Made by a program: the position numbers and the translations under genes. The notes beneath the pieces are model-generated. The model was not told the DNA's origin. It ran no database searches and saw only the letters and a program-made list of their open reading frames with translations. Below are positions 1 to 8,714 of a DNA stretch of 64,000 nt, one piece after another. Position 1 is the first letter of the stretch. Every line of letters begins with the position of its first letter. The DNA is from Amycolatopsis deserti (GTDB lineage: Bacteria > Actinomycetota > Actinomycetes > Mycobacteriales > Pseudonocardiaceae): the NCBI RefSeq assembly GCF_014653945.1, contig NZ_BNAU01000005.1:505083-569082 (forward strand), given 5' to 3'.

Positions 1-195
1 GTGGTCGAGGGCAGCTGGGGCATGGCGGCGGCGGTGTTCGGCTCGTCCGGCGAGCCGGCGTGGGCGCTGACGCTGACCGGGGTGGAGTCCCGCTTCCGCG
101 AGCCGCGGCGGACGCAGATGGGCGCGCTGCTGCTCAAGGAGGCCCACGCACTGACGACCACACTGCGCGCGGACCGGCGCTGGGCGGCTCAGTAG
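1..195 (+). CDS. IclR-family transcriptional regulator, C-terminal fragment
   Basis: This is the last 64 codons of a gene that begins before the window. The reading frame is open from base 1, so the GTG at position 1 is probably internal. The pattern of an alanine-rich core, a strand resembling pALTLTG, an arginine-rich turn and a final helix (LLLKEAHALTTTL) resembles the end of the IclR effector-binding domain, which senses small aromatic or organic acids. The DNA-binding half is not visible. The last codons form one arm of a perfect hairpin whose loop holds the TAG stop (170-214). The family call is inference from a short tail. Confidence 0.5.
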   Translation: MVEGSWGMAAAVFGSSGEPAWALTLTGVESRFREPRRTQMGALLLKEAHALTTTLRADRRWAAQ

Positions 196-214
196 GCCGC
201 CCAGCGCCGGTCCG
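170..214. terminator. Perfect 19-bp hairpin with the stop codon in its loop
   Basis: Bases 170-188 are perfectly complementary to 196-214. The 7-nt loop (TCAGTAG, 189-195) contains the TAG stop of the upstream gene. The hairpin separates two convergent genes and lies just beyond the stop of the minus-strand monooxygenase at 222, so it can act as a bidirectional terminator. No T-tract follows, as is usual in high-GC actinobacteria. The 5' arm consists of the last coding triplets of the upstream gene. Confidence 0.75.
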
Positions 215-221
215 TTCGTCG

Positions 222-1391
222 TCAGCGGTCCAGCGTCCGCAGCGCCCGCTGGTACAGGCGCCGCGCCTCGGTCAGGTCGCCGTGCGCCTGCCGGTCCATC
301 CCCAGCGCGGTCAGCCCGGCGGCCGACACCTCGGGGGTGCGCCGGGTCAGGTGCCGCACCACGTACTCGGCGTCGCGGCCCGCTCCGCCGACCAGCATCG
401 AGCTGAACGAGTGCAGGAACGGCAGCCCGACGAAGTACAGCCCGGGCACCGAGGTCACGCCGCGCTCCTGCTCGGGGTAGCCGTCCGGACCGGTCACGGG
501 CAGGTCGATCCAGCCGTAGTCGGGACGGAAACCGGTGCACCACACGACGTTCGCCACGTCCAGCACCCGCCCGCCGGCCAGCACCGGCATGCCGTCGCGC
601 ACCCCGGTGGTCTTGTCGACGACCCGCTCGACGCCGGCCTCGCGCAGGTCCTCCTTCTTGACCCGGATCAGCGGCCCGCCGTGCCCGCGCACCTCTTCCC
701 GCAGCTTGCGGCCCACCGGCCGGTCGACCGTCAGGATCCGCGTCGCGGCGAACCACAGCACCCGCAGGGCCACCGACGCGACCCGGCTTTCGAAGTGGAA
801 CGGGATTTCGCCGGTGTCCGTGCCGGACAGGATCGTCGGGTGCTCGCGGGCCACCTCGTAGGCGATGTCCGCGCCGGAGTGGCTCGCCCCCACGACCAGC
901 ACCGGCCCCGGCCGCAATTGCGCGGGGTTGCGGTACTCGCTCGAGTGCATCTGGCGGATCCGCGGGCTGAGCTCGCCGGCGAAGGCCGGGATGGACGGCG
1001 CGCCCCACACGCCGGAGGCGACCACCACGTTCGCCGCCTCGAACCGCTGGTCCCCCGCGGCGACCACGAACCGTCCGTCCTCCTGCGACAGCCGGTCGAC
1101 CCGGGTGCCGCAGCGCACCGGCAGTTCGAACCGCCGCGCGTAGGCCTCCAGGTAGTCGGCCATCTCGTCGCGGGTGGGGAAACTGCCCGGCGGCGCGGGG
1201 AACCGCATCCCCGGCAGGCCGTCGTAGCGCGCCGGGCTGAACAGCCGCAGCGAGTCCCAGTGCCGGCGCCACGAGTCGCCGATCCGCTCGTGCGCGTCGA
1301 GGATCACGAACCGCCTGCCGTCGCGGGCCAGGTGGTACCCGGCCGAAAGCCCGGCCTGCCCGCCGCCGATGACCACCGTGTCGAACCTCAT
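222..1391 (-). CDS. Flavin-containing monooxygenase-like oxidoreductase (CzcO/YUCCA type)
   Basis: A 389-residue FAD- and NAD(P)H-binding protein. The N-terminal Rossmann motif GGGQAGLSAGYHL (about residues 9-21) binds FAD. A second nucleotide-binding motif, VVGASHSGADIAYE, near residue 167 binds NADPH. A late WCTGFRPDY segment matches the ATG/CTG-GF signature of flavoprotein monooxygenases. Such enzymes oxygenate soft nucleophiles or ketones; the substrate cannot be read from sequence. The ATG is preceded by GGAGG at good spacing (plus-strand CCTCC near 1399). It is convergent with the IclR gene and has no obvious operon partner. Confidence 0.8.
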   Translation of the reverse strand: MRFDTVVIGGGQAGLSAGYHLARDGRRFVILDAHERIGDSWRRHWDSLRLFSPARYDGLPGMRFPAPPGSFPTRDEMADYLEAYARRFELPVRCGTRVDRLSQEDGRFVVAAGDQRFEAANVVVASGVWGAPSIPAFAGELSPRIRQMHSSEYRNPAQLRPGPVLVVGASHSGADIAYEVAREHPTILSGTDTGEIPFHFESRVASVALRVLWFAATRILTVDRPVGRKLREEVRGHGGPLIRVKKEDLREAGVERVVDKTTGVRDGMPVLAGGRVLDVANVVWCTGFRPDYGWIDLPVTGPDGYPEQERGVTSVPGLYFVGLPFLHSFSSMLVGGAGRDAEYVVRHLTRRTPEVSAAGLTALGMDRQAHGDLTEARRLYQRALRTLDR

Positions 1392-1515
1392 CGTCCACCT
1401 CCTGTTTCGAGGAGACCGACGCTAGGCCGGGCCCGGCCGCGGTCACTTCGGGCGAACGACCCAAACCCCGCCGCGCGGCATGGGTAGTTCTGCCCAGGCG
1501 GTGTCCGGTGACCGG

Positions 1516-3126
1516 TCAGCCGATCCGGTGCTGGAACGCGTACGCCGCCGCCGCGGTGCGCGAGCCCACCCCGAGCTTGGTGAAGATGTTGCTGACGTGC
1601 CGCGCCACGGTCTTTTCGCTCAGCACCAGCTCCCGGGCGATGCCGCGGTTCGTGGCGCCGGCGGCCAGCAGCCGCAGCACCTCGGTCTCGCGCGGGCTGA
1701 GCGGCGACGCGCCGCGCCGGGAGTCACGCAGGCGCGCCAGGTCCGGTTCGGCGCCGAGCCGCGCGAACACCTCCGCCGCGGCGTCCAGTTCCACCTCCGC
1801 GGCGTCCTCGTCGCCGAGCGCCCGGCAGGCCAGCCCGACGAGGACCCGGGTCCGGGCGGCCTCGTAGGGCGCGTCCAGCTCGCACCACAACCGCAGCGCG
1901 GTCCGCAACGCCGGCAGCGCTGCCGGCTCCTCGCCCGCGGCGAGGCACACCGAACCGGTCGCGAAGGAGGCCAGTGCCCGCAGCGCCGCCGTGCGGAACC
2001 GGCCGGCGATCGCGGTCAGCTCGGCGGCCGCCGCCCGGGCGTGCCCGGGGTCGCCGTTCCCGATCGCGGCGTCGACCTGCGCGGGCAGCAGGCGGGAGCG
2101 GCTGATGTCGTCCTCGGCCTCGCCCAGCGCGCGGCGCAGGGACGCGTCCGCCGCGTCGGCGCGGCCCTGGGCGAGGCGCAGCAGCGCGAGGCCGGGCTGG
2201 ATGTCCCAGCCGCTCTCGCCGGCGCGGCGGTAAGAGCGTTCCGCGTCGGTGAACTCGCCGCGCAGCCGGTGGATCTCGGCGAGCTGGTAGTAGGCCATGC
2301 CGGCCACCACCTGCCCGAACCGCTGGTCCAGCCGCGCGCACGCGGTCCGCGCCTCCCGGATCGCGTCCGGCCAGTCGCCGACGAGCTGCAGCAGTTCGGA
2401 CCGGTGCACGCGGCAGATGCCGGAGTAGGCGCCGGTGAACTGGGGCGTCGCGTCGCACCAGGCGTTCACCGCGGCCGTCCACTCACGGGCGCGGCCCAGC
2501 TCGTGGACGTCCCGGCAGGCGGCGATCATGCTGCAGTACATCCAGCCGGTCACCTGCGAGGAGCACGCGCCGGCGGTGATGTCGAGCATCGCCTCGTCGA
2601 ACAACGCGAGCCCCTCATCGACGCGGCCCTGCGCGAGCCGGGCCCGTCCCTGGGCCTGGAGGCCGATGGCCACCAGATCGCGGTCGCCGCACCGGTTGCC
2701 CAGCTCGACGGCCTCCGCGGCGGTGGCGTAGGCGGCGTCCCCGGTCTGCCGCTCGGCCTCGCTGATCAGCAGGTATCCGCGCTGCGCGCAGTCCGGGTCG
2801 GTCGCCAGCAGCCGCGCCGCGCGGGCGATCCAGCCCTGGGCGCGGGAGAACTCGCCCTGGAACGCGCACACCTCGCGCAGCCAGAAGGCGCACCGCACGG
2901 CCCGTCCGACGGCGCCGGCCCGCGCGTGCTGCTCGTAGCAGCGGCGGAACGCGTCGGCGGCCTCGTCCGGGCGGCCCAGGAACAGGGCCAGCTCGCCGAG
3001 GCGCTCCAGATCCGGCAGCCCGAGCGGGGTGTCCCGGTCGACGGCGGCCAGGGTGTCACAGGCGTCGGCCCAGGCCCGCCGGTCGTAAGCCGCGCCGGCC
3101 CGCTCGAGCAGGACGCGCGTGTCCAT
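1516..3126 (-). CDS. LuxR-family regulator with TPR-like helical repeats
   Basis: A 536-residue protein. Residues 1 to about 465 are Ala/Leu/Arg-rich helical hairpins with repeated A-x-A-L...A and [16 protein letters not shown] turns, suggesting tetratricopeptide repeats. Residues about 470-536 are a LuxR/GerE helix-turn-helix: [15 protein letters not shown], then [18 protein letters not shown], then a recognition helix ending in KLGVGSRT. There is no receiver domain and no P-loop, so it is not a response regulator or a standard LAL ATPase regulator. It probably senses a ligand or protein through its repeats. No coupled gene indicates the target. Confidence 0.8.
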   Translation of the reverse strand: MDTRVLLERAGAAYDRRAWADACDTLAAVDRDTPLGLPDLERLGELALFLGRPDEAADAFRRCYEQHARAGAVGRAVRCAFWLREVCAFQGEFSRAQGWIARAARLLATDPDCAQRGYLLISEAERQTGDAAYATAAEAVELGNRCGDRDLVAIGLQAQGRARLAQGRVDEGLALFDEAMLDITAGACSSQVTGWMYCSMIAACRDVHELGRAREWTAAVNAWCDATPQFTGAYSGICRVHRSELLQLVGDWPDAIREARTACARLDQRFGQVVAGMAYYQLAEIHRLRGEFTDAERSYRRAGESGWDIQPGLALLRLAQGRADAADASLRRALGEAEDDISRSRLLPAQVDAAIGNGDPGHARAAAAELTAIAGRFRTAALRALASFATGSVCLAAGEEPAALPALRTALRLWCELDAPYEAARTRVLVGLACRALGDEDAAEVELDAAAEVFARLGAEPDLARLRDSRRGASPLSPRETEVLRLLAAGATNRGIARELVLSEKTVARHVSNIFTKLGVGSRTAAAAYAFQHRIG

Positions 3127-3174
3127 CGGGTCATTAAACGCCCGCGGTGCGGCCGTGACCAGGGCCGTTCGCGG

Positions 3175-4626
3175 TCAGGGTGCGCGCGGCAGGTCCCGCC
3201 GTTCGAAGTCCGTGCGCAGGGCGGCGCACCGGGCGCGGCCCCGCTCGTAGAGGCGGCCGAACACGAACGCGTCGGTCACCGAGTCACCCATCCGTTGCCG
3301 CAGGAACTGGCCCGCGCTCACCAGGTCGTGGTAGTCGCCCAGTTCGCGCTGCACCGACTTCACCGCCCGCCGCCACGAGCGGACCCGCTTGCCCAGCACC
3401 GGTCGCGCGACGTCCGCCACGTACCGCGCCGCCTTCGCCTTCTTGCGCACCTCGTGCAGGGCGGCGTCCGGGTCACGCGCGTCGCGCACGGCCGCCACCG
3501 CCGCCGTCAGCCGCCGGTCCGCGCGGCGCAGGGCCTTCCGCAGCTCGCGGCGCCCGGATTCCGCGGAGGTGGTCAGCGGCGGGTCGGCCACCCACTCGTC
3601 GAGCGCGCCCAGCAGCCGCGCGTACCGCTCGCCGGTCAGCTCTGCCAGCAGCACCCGCCGGTCCCGCTCGGCGGCTTCGTCCAAACGCGACTCGAGGGTG
3701 CGGCGGGCGTGCTCGGTTTCCGGCTCGCGCGGGAACTTCGCCAGCTCACCCAGCAGGGTCTCGCGCCGGACCTCGCCGTCCCGCGCCGGGGACAGCACGC
3801 GCCCCGCCCACTTCAGCTCGTCGGCCAGCGCCTTCGCCCGCTCGCGCACGAAGAGCCGCCGGTAGCCGCGCAACGCGCTGCGCGCCCGCCGCATCGCGAC
3901 CCGCAGCTGGTGCACCGCGTCGTCGTCCCCGCGCCGGACGCCTTCGTCGTGCCGCCGGATCGCCTCGACCTGCGCGCGCAGGTAGGCCATCACGGTCTCC
4001 CCGGCGTTGCCCGGCTCGCCGGGCGCGGCGAGGTCGGCGGCGAGCAGGCGCCGCAGCTTCGACGGCCAGTGCGCCGGGCGCACCCCGCCCGCGACGAGCG
4101 CCCGCGTGAGCGTGTCGAGCAGCTCGGGGTCGCCGGTGTCGAGTTCGACCTCGAGTTCACGCCAGCGGTCCAGGTGCGCGTGCTCGCCGGCCCGCTCGCC
4201 GTGGACGTGGTCGTCGGTCAGCACGGCCAGCCGCCGCCCGTCGGCGGCGGTCAGGTCGTGGGTGAACCGGTCGACGCGCAGGTGGGCGATCTCGACGAGG
4301 TCCGCACCACCGGTCCACTCGCGCGCGGCTTCGGCGAGTTCCCCGGGGAGCTGGTCGGCGGGCGGGAACTGGGTCTCTTCGCGGGCGCCGTCGGCGGCGG
4401 GACGCTTGAGGTGCCAGCCCGCGTCCTCCCCGCCGGTGCGCCTGCGCAGGGTCACGCCCGCGCGCGCCAGGCGGAGGTCGCGGGTGTCGTAGTAGGTGTT
4501 GTCCAGCCGGGACTCCCGCGGCGGGGCCTGATCGGCCACCGGTCCCACGCCCGCCAGCCGGGGCACCGGCCGTCCGTCGTCGAAGTCGAACTTCCGCTCC
4601 CGCTCGGTGACCGTTTTCGCGCCCAT
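3175..4626 (-). CDS. CYTH and CHAD domain-containing protein
   Basis: A 483-residue two-domain protein. The N-terminal CYTH (triphosphate tunnel) domain opens with the signature ERERKF (residues about 8-13) and has the alternating charged strands that line the tunnel. The CHAD domain follows from about residue 205, with conserved histidine/basic helices HQLRVAMRRARS and HEVRKKAKAARY. CYTH domains hydrolyse inorganic or organic triphosphates with a divalent metal. CHAD domains bind polyphosphate, so a polyphosphate or triphosphate-related role is likely. The ATG at 4626 is the first plausible start, directly before the ERERKF strand. Confidence 0.9.
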   Translation of the reverse strand: MGAKTVTERERKFDFDDGRPVPRLAGVGPVADQAPPRESRLDNTYYDTRDLRLARAGVTLRRRTGGEDAGWHLKRPAADGAREETQFPPADQLPGELAEAAREWTGGADLVEIAHLRVDRFTHDLTAADGRRLAVLTDDHVHGERAGEHAHLDRWRELEVELDTGDPELLDTLTRALVAGGVRPAHWPSKLRRLLAADLAAPGEPGNAGETVMAYLRAQVEAIRRHDEGVRRGDDDAVHQLRVAMRRARSALRGYRRLFVRERAKALADELKWAGRVLSPARDGEVRRETLLGELAKFPREPETEHARRTLESRLDEAAERDRRVLLAELTGERYARLLGALDEWVADPPLTTSAESGRRELRKALRRADRRLTAAVAAVRDARDPDAALHEVRKKAKAARYVADVARPVLGKRVRSWRRAVKSVQRELGDYHDLVSAGQFLRQRMGDSVTDAFVFGRLYERGRARCAALRTDFERRDLPRAP

Positions 4627-4660
4627 GTCGGGGAATTCCCCGGCTGTCCCCGGGGGAAAC

Positions 4661-5026
4661 TCAGCGCTGCCGCTGGCGAACGCCGGTGCAGGCGATCAGC
4701 TCCGCGCAGCCGGGACGCAGAAACACGATGTAGGCCCACGCGCCGTCGGCGGCTTCGACATACCCGCCCACCACCGGCTCATCACCCAGCTGTTCGAGGG
4801 CCTCGACCGTGGCCCGCAGATCCAGGGTTGCGACACCGCGCCGCTCGGTGCTGCGAAGCCGTCGCCGGTAGGTGCTCACCAGATGATGAGCGGGCACTCG
4901 ACTGTCGATCCAGACCTGGTAGTCCCCACCCTGCCGCAGCGCGAGCCGGGCGGCGCGGCACGCCCCGGTCGGCTGGTCCAGCAAGTCCGCCAGCGCTTCC
5001 CGGTCCACCCGACCCCCCTCAGCCAC
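4661..5026 (-). CDS. Conserved-looking hypothetical protein, 121 aa
   Basis: A small soluble protein I do not recognise. It starts MAEGGRVDREALADLL, has a basic middle (STYRRRLRSTERRG) and ends in two beta-strand-like segments (WAYIVFLRPG, AELIACTGV). Third-position GC is high, as in its neighbours. It lies between the MFS transporter and the CYTH-CHAD gene, all on the minus strand, with 14 bp to the transporter stop and 34 bp to the CHAD start, so read-through is possible. No signal peptide or membrane segment is visible. Confidence 0.55.
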   Translation of the reverse strand: MAEGGRVDREALADLLDQPTGACRAARLALRQGGDYQVWIDSRVPAHHLVSTYRRRLRSTERRGVATLDLRATVEALEQLGDEPVVGGYVEAADGAWAYIVFLRPGCAELIACTGVRQRQR

Positions 5027-5045
5027 CGCGCTGCACGCTACCCGC

Positions 5046-6326
5046 CTACCGCACGCCGCGGATGGGCAGGATCAGCATCGCGCCCACCGCGGCCGCCGCC
5101 GCGCCGAGCAGGAACAGCGCCGGGAAGTTCTGCGGCATCGCCGCGGTGGCGCCGATCGACAACACCGCCGGGGCCACCGCCGGCACCACCGAGCCGGGCA
5201 GGTTGTTCGCGATGTTCATCAGCCCGAGGTCCTTCGCCGGGTTCGCCGGGTCCGGCAGCACCTCCGTCACCAGCGCGATGTCGACCGCGAAGTACACGCC
5301 CTGCCCCAGCCCGACGACCGCGATCGCGGCGAGGAAGAACGGGAACGAGTCCGCGACGGCCGCCAGCACGAGCCCGGCCGCGAAGATCGCCGCGGACGCG
5401 ATCACGAACGGCTTGCGCCGGCCGAGCCGGTCGGACGCCTTCGCCGCCACCGGGGCGAAGATCAGCGCCGCCGCGGTCAGCACCAGCGTCGACAGGAACA
5501 CCGCGCCCGCCACCTCGGCCGGCGGGAAGCGCAGCACGATCATCAGGTAGAACGCCTGGTACGCCTGCACCGCCGCGACACCGAGGAACAGCAGGAACCG
5601 GCTCAGCCACGCCCAGGAGAAGTTCGCGTGCCGCACCGGATCGAGCCAGAACGTGCCGAGCAGCTCGCGCCGCCCGAACGCCGGGCGGTCCGCCTTGTGC
5701 AGCCGCGGATCCTTCAGCACCACCGCGAACAGCACACATCCGACGACCGCGATGGCCGCGGGCAGCAGGATCATCGCCGGCAGGTTCGGCGACACCAGCT
5801 GCGCCACGAACAACCCGATCACCACACCGACCGGCAGGCTCAGCCCGACCACGGCCGACGCCGGTCCTCGTCGGTCCGGCGCGAACTGGTCCGGGATCAC
5901 CGCGGTGATCGCCACCGTCGCCGAGGTCAGCCCGATCGCGGTGACGACCCCGGCGAGGGTCAGCGTCAGCGTGTTCGTGCCGGCGAGCATGCCGAGCGCG
6001 CCGAGCGCGAACAGCGCCGCGGCCAGCAGCAGGTAGGGCCGCCGCCGCCCGAGCCGTCCGGTCGTGCGGTCGGACAGCCGCCCGAACGCCGGGAACGCCA
6101 CGAGCGCGCACAGGGCGCTGACCCCGGTGACGATCGAGACGATGGTCGTCGCGCCGACCGGGTCGATCAGCGTCGCCTTGAGCGACAGCGTCAGGACCGC
6201 GGGCACCAGCTGGGCCATCGCCGCGCCGATCCCCGCGAAGCCGAGGAAGAACAGGAAGCTGCGGCCCGGGTTGGTCCAGGTGCGCGGCGTCGTCGTGGTG
6301 GTTCCGGGCAGGGAGGACGTACTCAT
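5046..6326 (-). CDS. MFS transporter coupled to a glycosidase
   Basis: A 426-residue major facilitator with about twelve hydrophobic segments. The loop 2-3 signature is GRLSDRTTGRLGRRRPYLLL, and the equivalent second-half motif is SDRLGRRKPFV. The R-x-G-R-R-R/K-P-Y/F form recalls the GPH (glycoside-pentoside-hexuronide) and sucrose-transporter branches, so sugar uptake is plausible. The start ATG overlaps the TGA of the GH3 gene in an ATGA, so the two are translationally coupled. The product probably imports the sugar or oligosaccharide handled by that enzyme. Substrate is inferred from context. Confidence 0.85.
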   Translation of the reverse strand: MSTSSLPGTTTTTPRTWTNPGRSFLFFLGFAGIGAAMAQLVPAVLTLSLKATLIDPVGATTIVSIVTGVSALCALVAFPAFGRLSDRTTGRLGRRRPYLLLAAALFALGALGMLAGTNTLTLTLAGVVTAIGLTSATVAITAVIPDQFAPDRRGPASAVVGLSLPVGVVIGLFVAQLVSPNLPAMILLPAAIAVVGCVLFAVVLKDPRLHKADRPAFGRRELLGTFWLDPVRHANFSWAWLSRFLLFLGVAAVQAYQAFYLMIVLRFPPAEVAGAVFLSTLVLTAAALIFAPVAAKASDRLGRRKPFVIASAAIFAAGLVLAAVADSFPFFLAAIAVVGLGQGVYFAVDIALVTEVLPDPANPAKDLGLMNIANNLPGSVVPAVAPAVLSIGATAAMPQNFPALFLLGAAAAAVGAMLILPIRGVR

Positions 6327-8164
6327 CGTCGGGCACCTTTCGCCTCGTTGCGAACCGCGGGCGTCCCGTCCACGGCCGGCACCGTCCTGGGCCGCCAGTT
6401 CGTGGCCTCGAGCCCGTGGCCGAGCGGGAACACCGGGTCCGCGCTGCCGCCCGGCAGGTCCTCGGGGTGCGCCTCGACCGCGGCCATCGACCGGGGCAGC
6501 TCGAACGGCAGCCGGCCCTCGGGGCGGGCGTGGCCGAACACGACGTCGAGCACGGCGTCGTCGGTGGCGCCGAAGTCGGCCACCAGCGCGGCGGCGTGCT
6601 CGGCGAGTTCGGGGATCACGGCCGGCCGGTCCAGGAAGACGTCGACCACCGTCGGGACCGTGGCGGCCAGCTCCAGCAGGTGCGCGCGCTCGTCCTCGGG
6701 CAGGTCCAGCCGCCCCTGGTGGAAGAACGCCTCGGGCAACGTCCGGCGCGGCGCGTACGGGGCGGCGATGCGGACCAGGGCGTAGTCGGCGTCCGCCGGA
6801 CTGTCCACAATGGTCGCGTACGCGGCTGCGGTCCCGGCGTCGACGCCTTCGACGTAGAGCCGGCACCCGGAGGGCAGCGGCAGCACGGAGTCGGTCAGCA
6901 GGGTCATCGCCCGCCGCTGCGCCGCCGCACCGGCCGCGGCGAAGTCCTCCCGCCCGACCGTCGTCACCGCGATTTCCTCGTCCACGTATGGGTTTTCGAA
7001 CAGCCCCAGCCGGAACAGGACGGTCAGCACGCGGCGCGCGGACTCGTCGATCCGGGTCTCGCTCACGCGGCCGCCGGTCACCAGGTCCGTGATCACCTCG
7101 GGGCACCACTCGCCGCCGAACTGGTCGACGCCCGCGTCGAGCAGCATCAGGGCGCGCTCGGCGCGGTCCAGGTGCTCCACGCCCCACGCCCGCGCGGGCC
7201 ACACCGTCCCGCCGGGCAGCACCGAGTCGGTGAGCAGGCCGAAGTCGGTGCAGACGACGCCGTCGTAGCCCTCGTCGCGGCGCAGCCGCCCGGCCACCAC
7301 CTCGCGGTCGAAGGCGAAGCCGACCTCGGCGAGACCGGGCACCCCGACCGGGCGCCCGTAGTACGGCATGACGGCGGCCGCCCCGGCGCGCAGGGACGGG
7401 CGGAACTGGTCGAGGTGCTGCTCGAACCGCCCGGCCGGGTAGACCTGGTCCGTGCCGTTCGCGAAGTGCGCGTCCTCGCCGCCCGCCTGCGGGCCCGCGC
7501 CCGGCCAGTGCTTGACCATGCTCGCCACGGATCCGGGGCCGAGCCGCGGGCCCTGCAGCTCCTCGACGTAGGCCCCGGCGAGGCGGCCGACCAGGTCTGG
7601 ATCGGCGCCGAACGTGCCGACGGTGCGTGCCCAGCGGGGTTCGGTGGCGAGGTCGGCCATCGGGTGGGTGGCCATGCGGATGCCGACCGCGGTGTACTCG
7701 GCGCGGATGACGCGGGCGAACTCGCGCACCAGCTGTTCGTCGCCGATCGCGCCGAACCCGAGCGGCTCCGGCCAGCGCGAGCAGCCGCCGTCGGCGACCG
7801 AAGTGAGCGGGTTGTCGTTGGCCGAGTGGCGCGGATCGGACGAGACGAGTACGGGGATGCCGAGACGGCTGCGGGCGGCGAGGTCCTGCAGGCGGTTGTG
7901 CCAGCGGGCCAGCGGCCCGGCGGCGACCGGCGCCATCAGGGTGAGGCAGCGCAGGTGCTTGTCCCGCACGGATTCCGTGGTCGGGGCGGTGGGCATGATG
8001 CCGACCGACTCCTCGACGAACCCGCCGTCCGGCGTCACGGCGACCGGCGCGTGGCACAGCAACCCGGCCTTCTCGGCGAGGGTCATCCGGCCGAGGAGGT
8101 CTGCGACGCGCTCCTCGATCGGGCGGTCCGGATCCTTGTAGGGCACCAGCATGGGAGCGAGCAT
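6323..8164 (-). CDS. Glycoside hydrolase family 3 enzyme (beta-glucosidase-like)
   Basis: With the start at 8164 (MLAPMLVPYKD) the protein has 613 residues. The GH3 opening Y-K-D-P...ERVADLLGRMTLAEKAG is at residues 9-34, the substrate-binding KHW at 218-220, and the nucleophile lies in VVCTDFGLL (Asp near 307). A second alpha/beta sandwich domain follows. There is no signal peptide, so it acts inside the cell on imported glycosides; the coupled MFS gene fits this. The possible N-terminal extension to 8299 is Gly/Arg-rich and runs through an operator-like palindrome, so I reject it. Which sugar is cleaved cannot be told. Confidence 0.88.
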   Translation of the reverse strand: MLAPMLVPYKDPDRPIEERVADLLGRMTLAEKAGLLCHAPVAVTPDGGFVEESVGIMPTAPTTESVRDKHLRCLTLMAPVAAGPLARWHNRLQDLAARSRLGIPVLVSSDPRHSANDNPLTSVADGGCSRWPEPLGFGAIGDEQLVREFARVIRAEYTAVGIRMATHPMADLATEPRWARTVGTFGADPDLVGRLAGAYVEELQGPRLGPGSVASMVKHWPGAGPQAGGEDAHFANGTDQVYPAGRFEQHLDQFRPSLRAGAAAVMPYYGRPVGVPGLAEVGFAFDREVVAGRLRRDEGYDGVVCTDFGLLTDSVLPGGTVWPARAWGVEHLDRAERALMLLDAGVDQFGGEWCPEVITDLVTGGRVSETRIDESARRVLTVLFRLGLFENPYVDEEIAVTTVGREDFAAAGAAAQRRAMTLLTDSVLPLPSGCRLYVEGVDAGTAAAYATIVDSPADADYALVRIAAPYAPRRTLPEAFFHQGRLDLPEDERAHLLELAATVPTVVDVFLDRPAVIPELAEHAAALVADFGATDDAVLDVVFGHARPEGRLPFELPRSMAAVEAHPEDLPGGSADPVFPLGHGLEATNWRPRTVPAVDGTPAVRNEAKGARR

Positions 8165-8194
8165 GACGCCCGTGACCAGCGGCGTTCCACGACT

Positions 8195-8211
8195 GTGCCA
8201 TTGGTTGGCAC
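8195..8211. promoter_or_regulatory. Operator-like palindrome upstream of the GH3 gene
   Basis: The arms GTGCCA and TGGCAC form a perfect inverted repeat around a 5-bp TTGGT spacer, 31 bp upstream of the GH3 start codon and directly after the DUF3237 stop. Size and position suit a repressor operator, for example LacI- or ROK-type sugar regulators. No such regulator is encoded in the window, so the binder is unknown. Confidence 0.5.
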
Positions 8212-8217
8212 GCCCGT

Positions 8218-8700
8218 TCAGCGCACGGCGTAGACGTCCAGCACCACCGCGTCCCGGCGGCGCAGTGCCGAGCTCACCGCGACCACGTGGTTCAGCCACG
8301 CGTAGTCCGGCGAGTCCTCGGCCGTTTCGAAGTTGATCGCGGTGCGGAAGCGGTACGTGGACGGCTCCGGGGACTGCCCGGCGAGCAACGCGGCCATCAC
8401 CTCCGGCGGTCCGTGCCGCACCCCCCGGCTGGTGATCGACACCAGCGATCCGTCATCGGCCCGCGCGGTGTAGCGCGCCTCGACGCGGACCCAGCCGCCG
8501 GTGTGCACGATCTGCCAGTCCGCGCCGCCGGGCAGGATGTCCGCGGTCAGCCGCGGGCCCTCGACGCGCCCGCCGGTGATCGGCACGATCCGGCGGCGGC
8601 CGTGGGGCGTGCCGCCGAGGTCGAGCACCTCGTCCAGCGTCACCTCCGCCCTGGCGAGGAACTCCAGCTCCGGCCGTGGTGGCTGCTGCGGGGTCACCAT
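8218..8700 (-). CDS. DUF3237 family protein
   Basis: A 160-residue protein beginning MVTPQQPPRPELEF. It shows the DUF3237 layout: GTPHGRRRIVPITGGRVEGPRL, then GGADWQIVHTGGWVRVEARYT, and a late FRTAINFET followed by YAWLNHVVAV. The family folds as a small beta-barrel of unknown catalytic role and is often found in aromatic-degradation clusters. It lies 14 bp downstream of the LysR gene on the same strand, so it is probably co-transcribed with it and belongs to the divergent catabolic cluster. No signal peptide is present. Confidence 0.85.
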   Translation of the reverse strand: MVTPQQPPRPELEFLARAEVTLDEVLDLGGTPHGRRRIVPITGGRVEGPRLTADILPGGADWQIVHTGGWVRVEARYTARADDGSLVSITSRGVRHGPPEVMAALLAGQSPEPSTYRFRTAINFETAEDSPDYAWLNHVVAVSSALRRRDAVVLDVYAVR

Positions 8701-8714
8701 GGCCCGGCAAACTA

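Noticed and set aside
1480..5550. Plus-strand open frame of 1356 codons
   Set aside because: It runs antisense through three genes with clear domain evidence (LuxR, CYTH-CHAD, small protein); its translation is Arg/Pro/Gln-rich with no domain, a typical high-GC shadow.
5046..8201. Minus-strand frame of 1051 codons fusing a glycosidase-overlapping stretch to the MFS transporter
   Set aside because: Only the part from 6326 encodes the transporter; the upstream part is a shadow of the GH3 gene in another frame.
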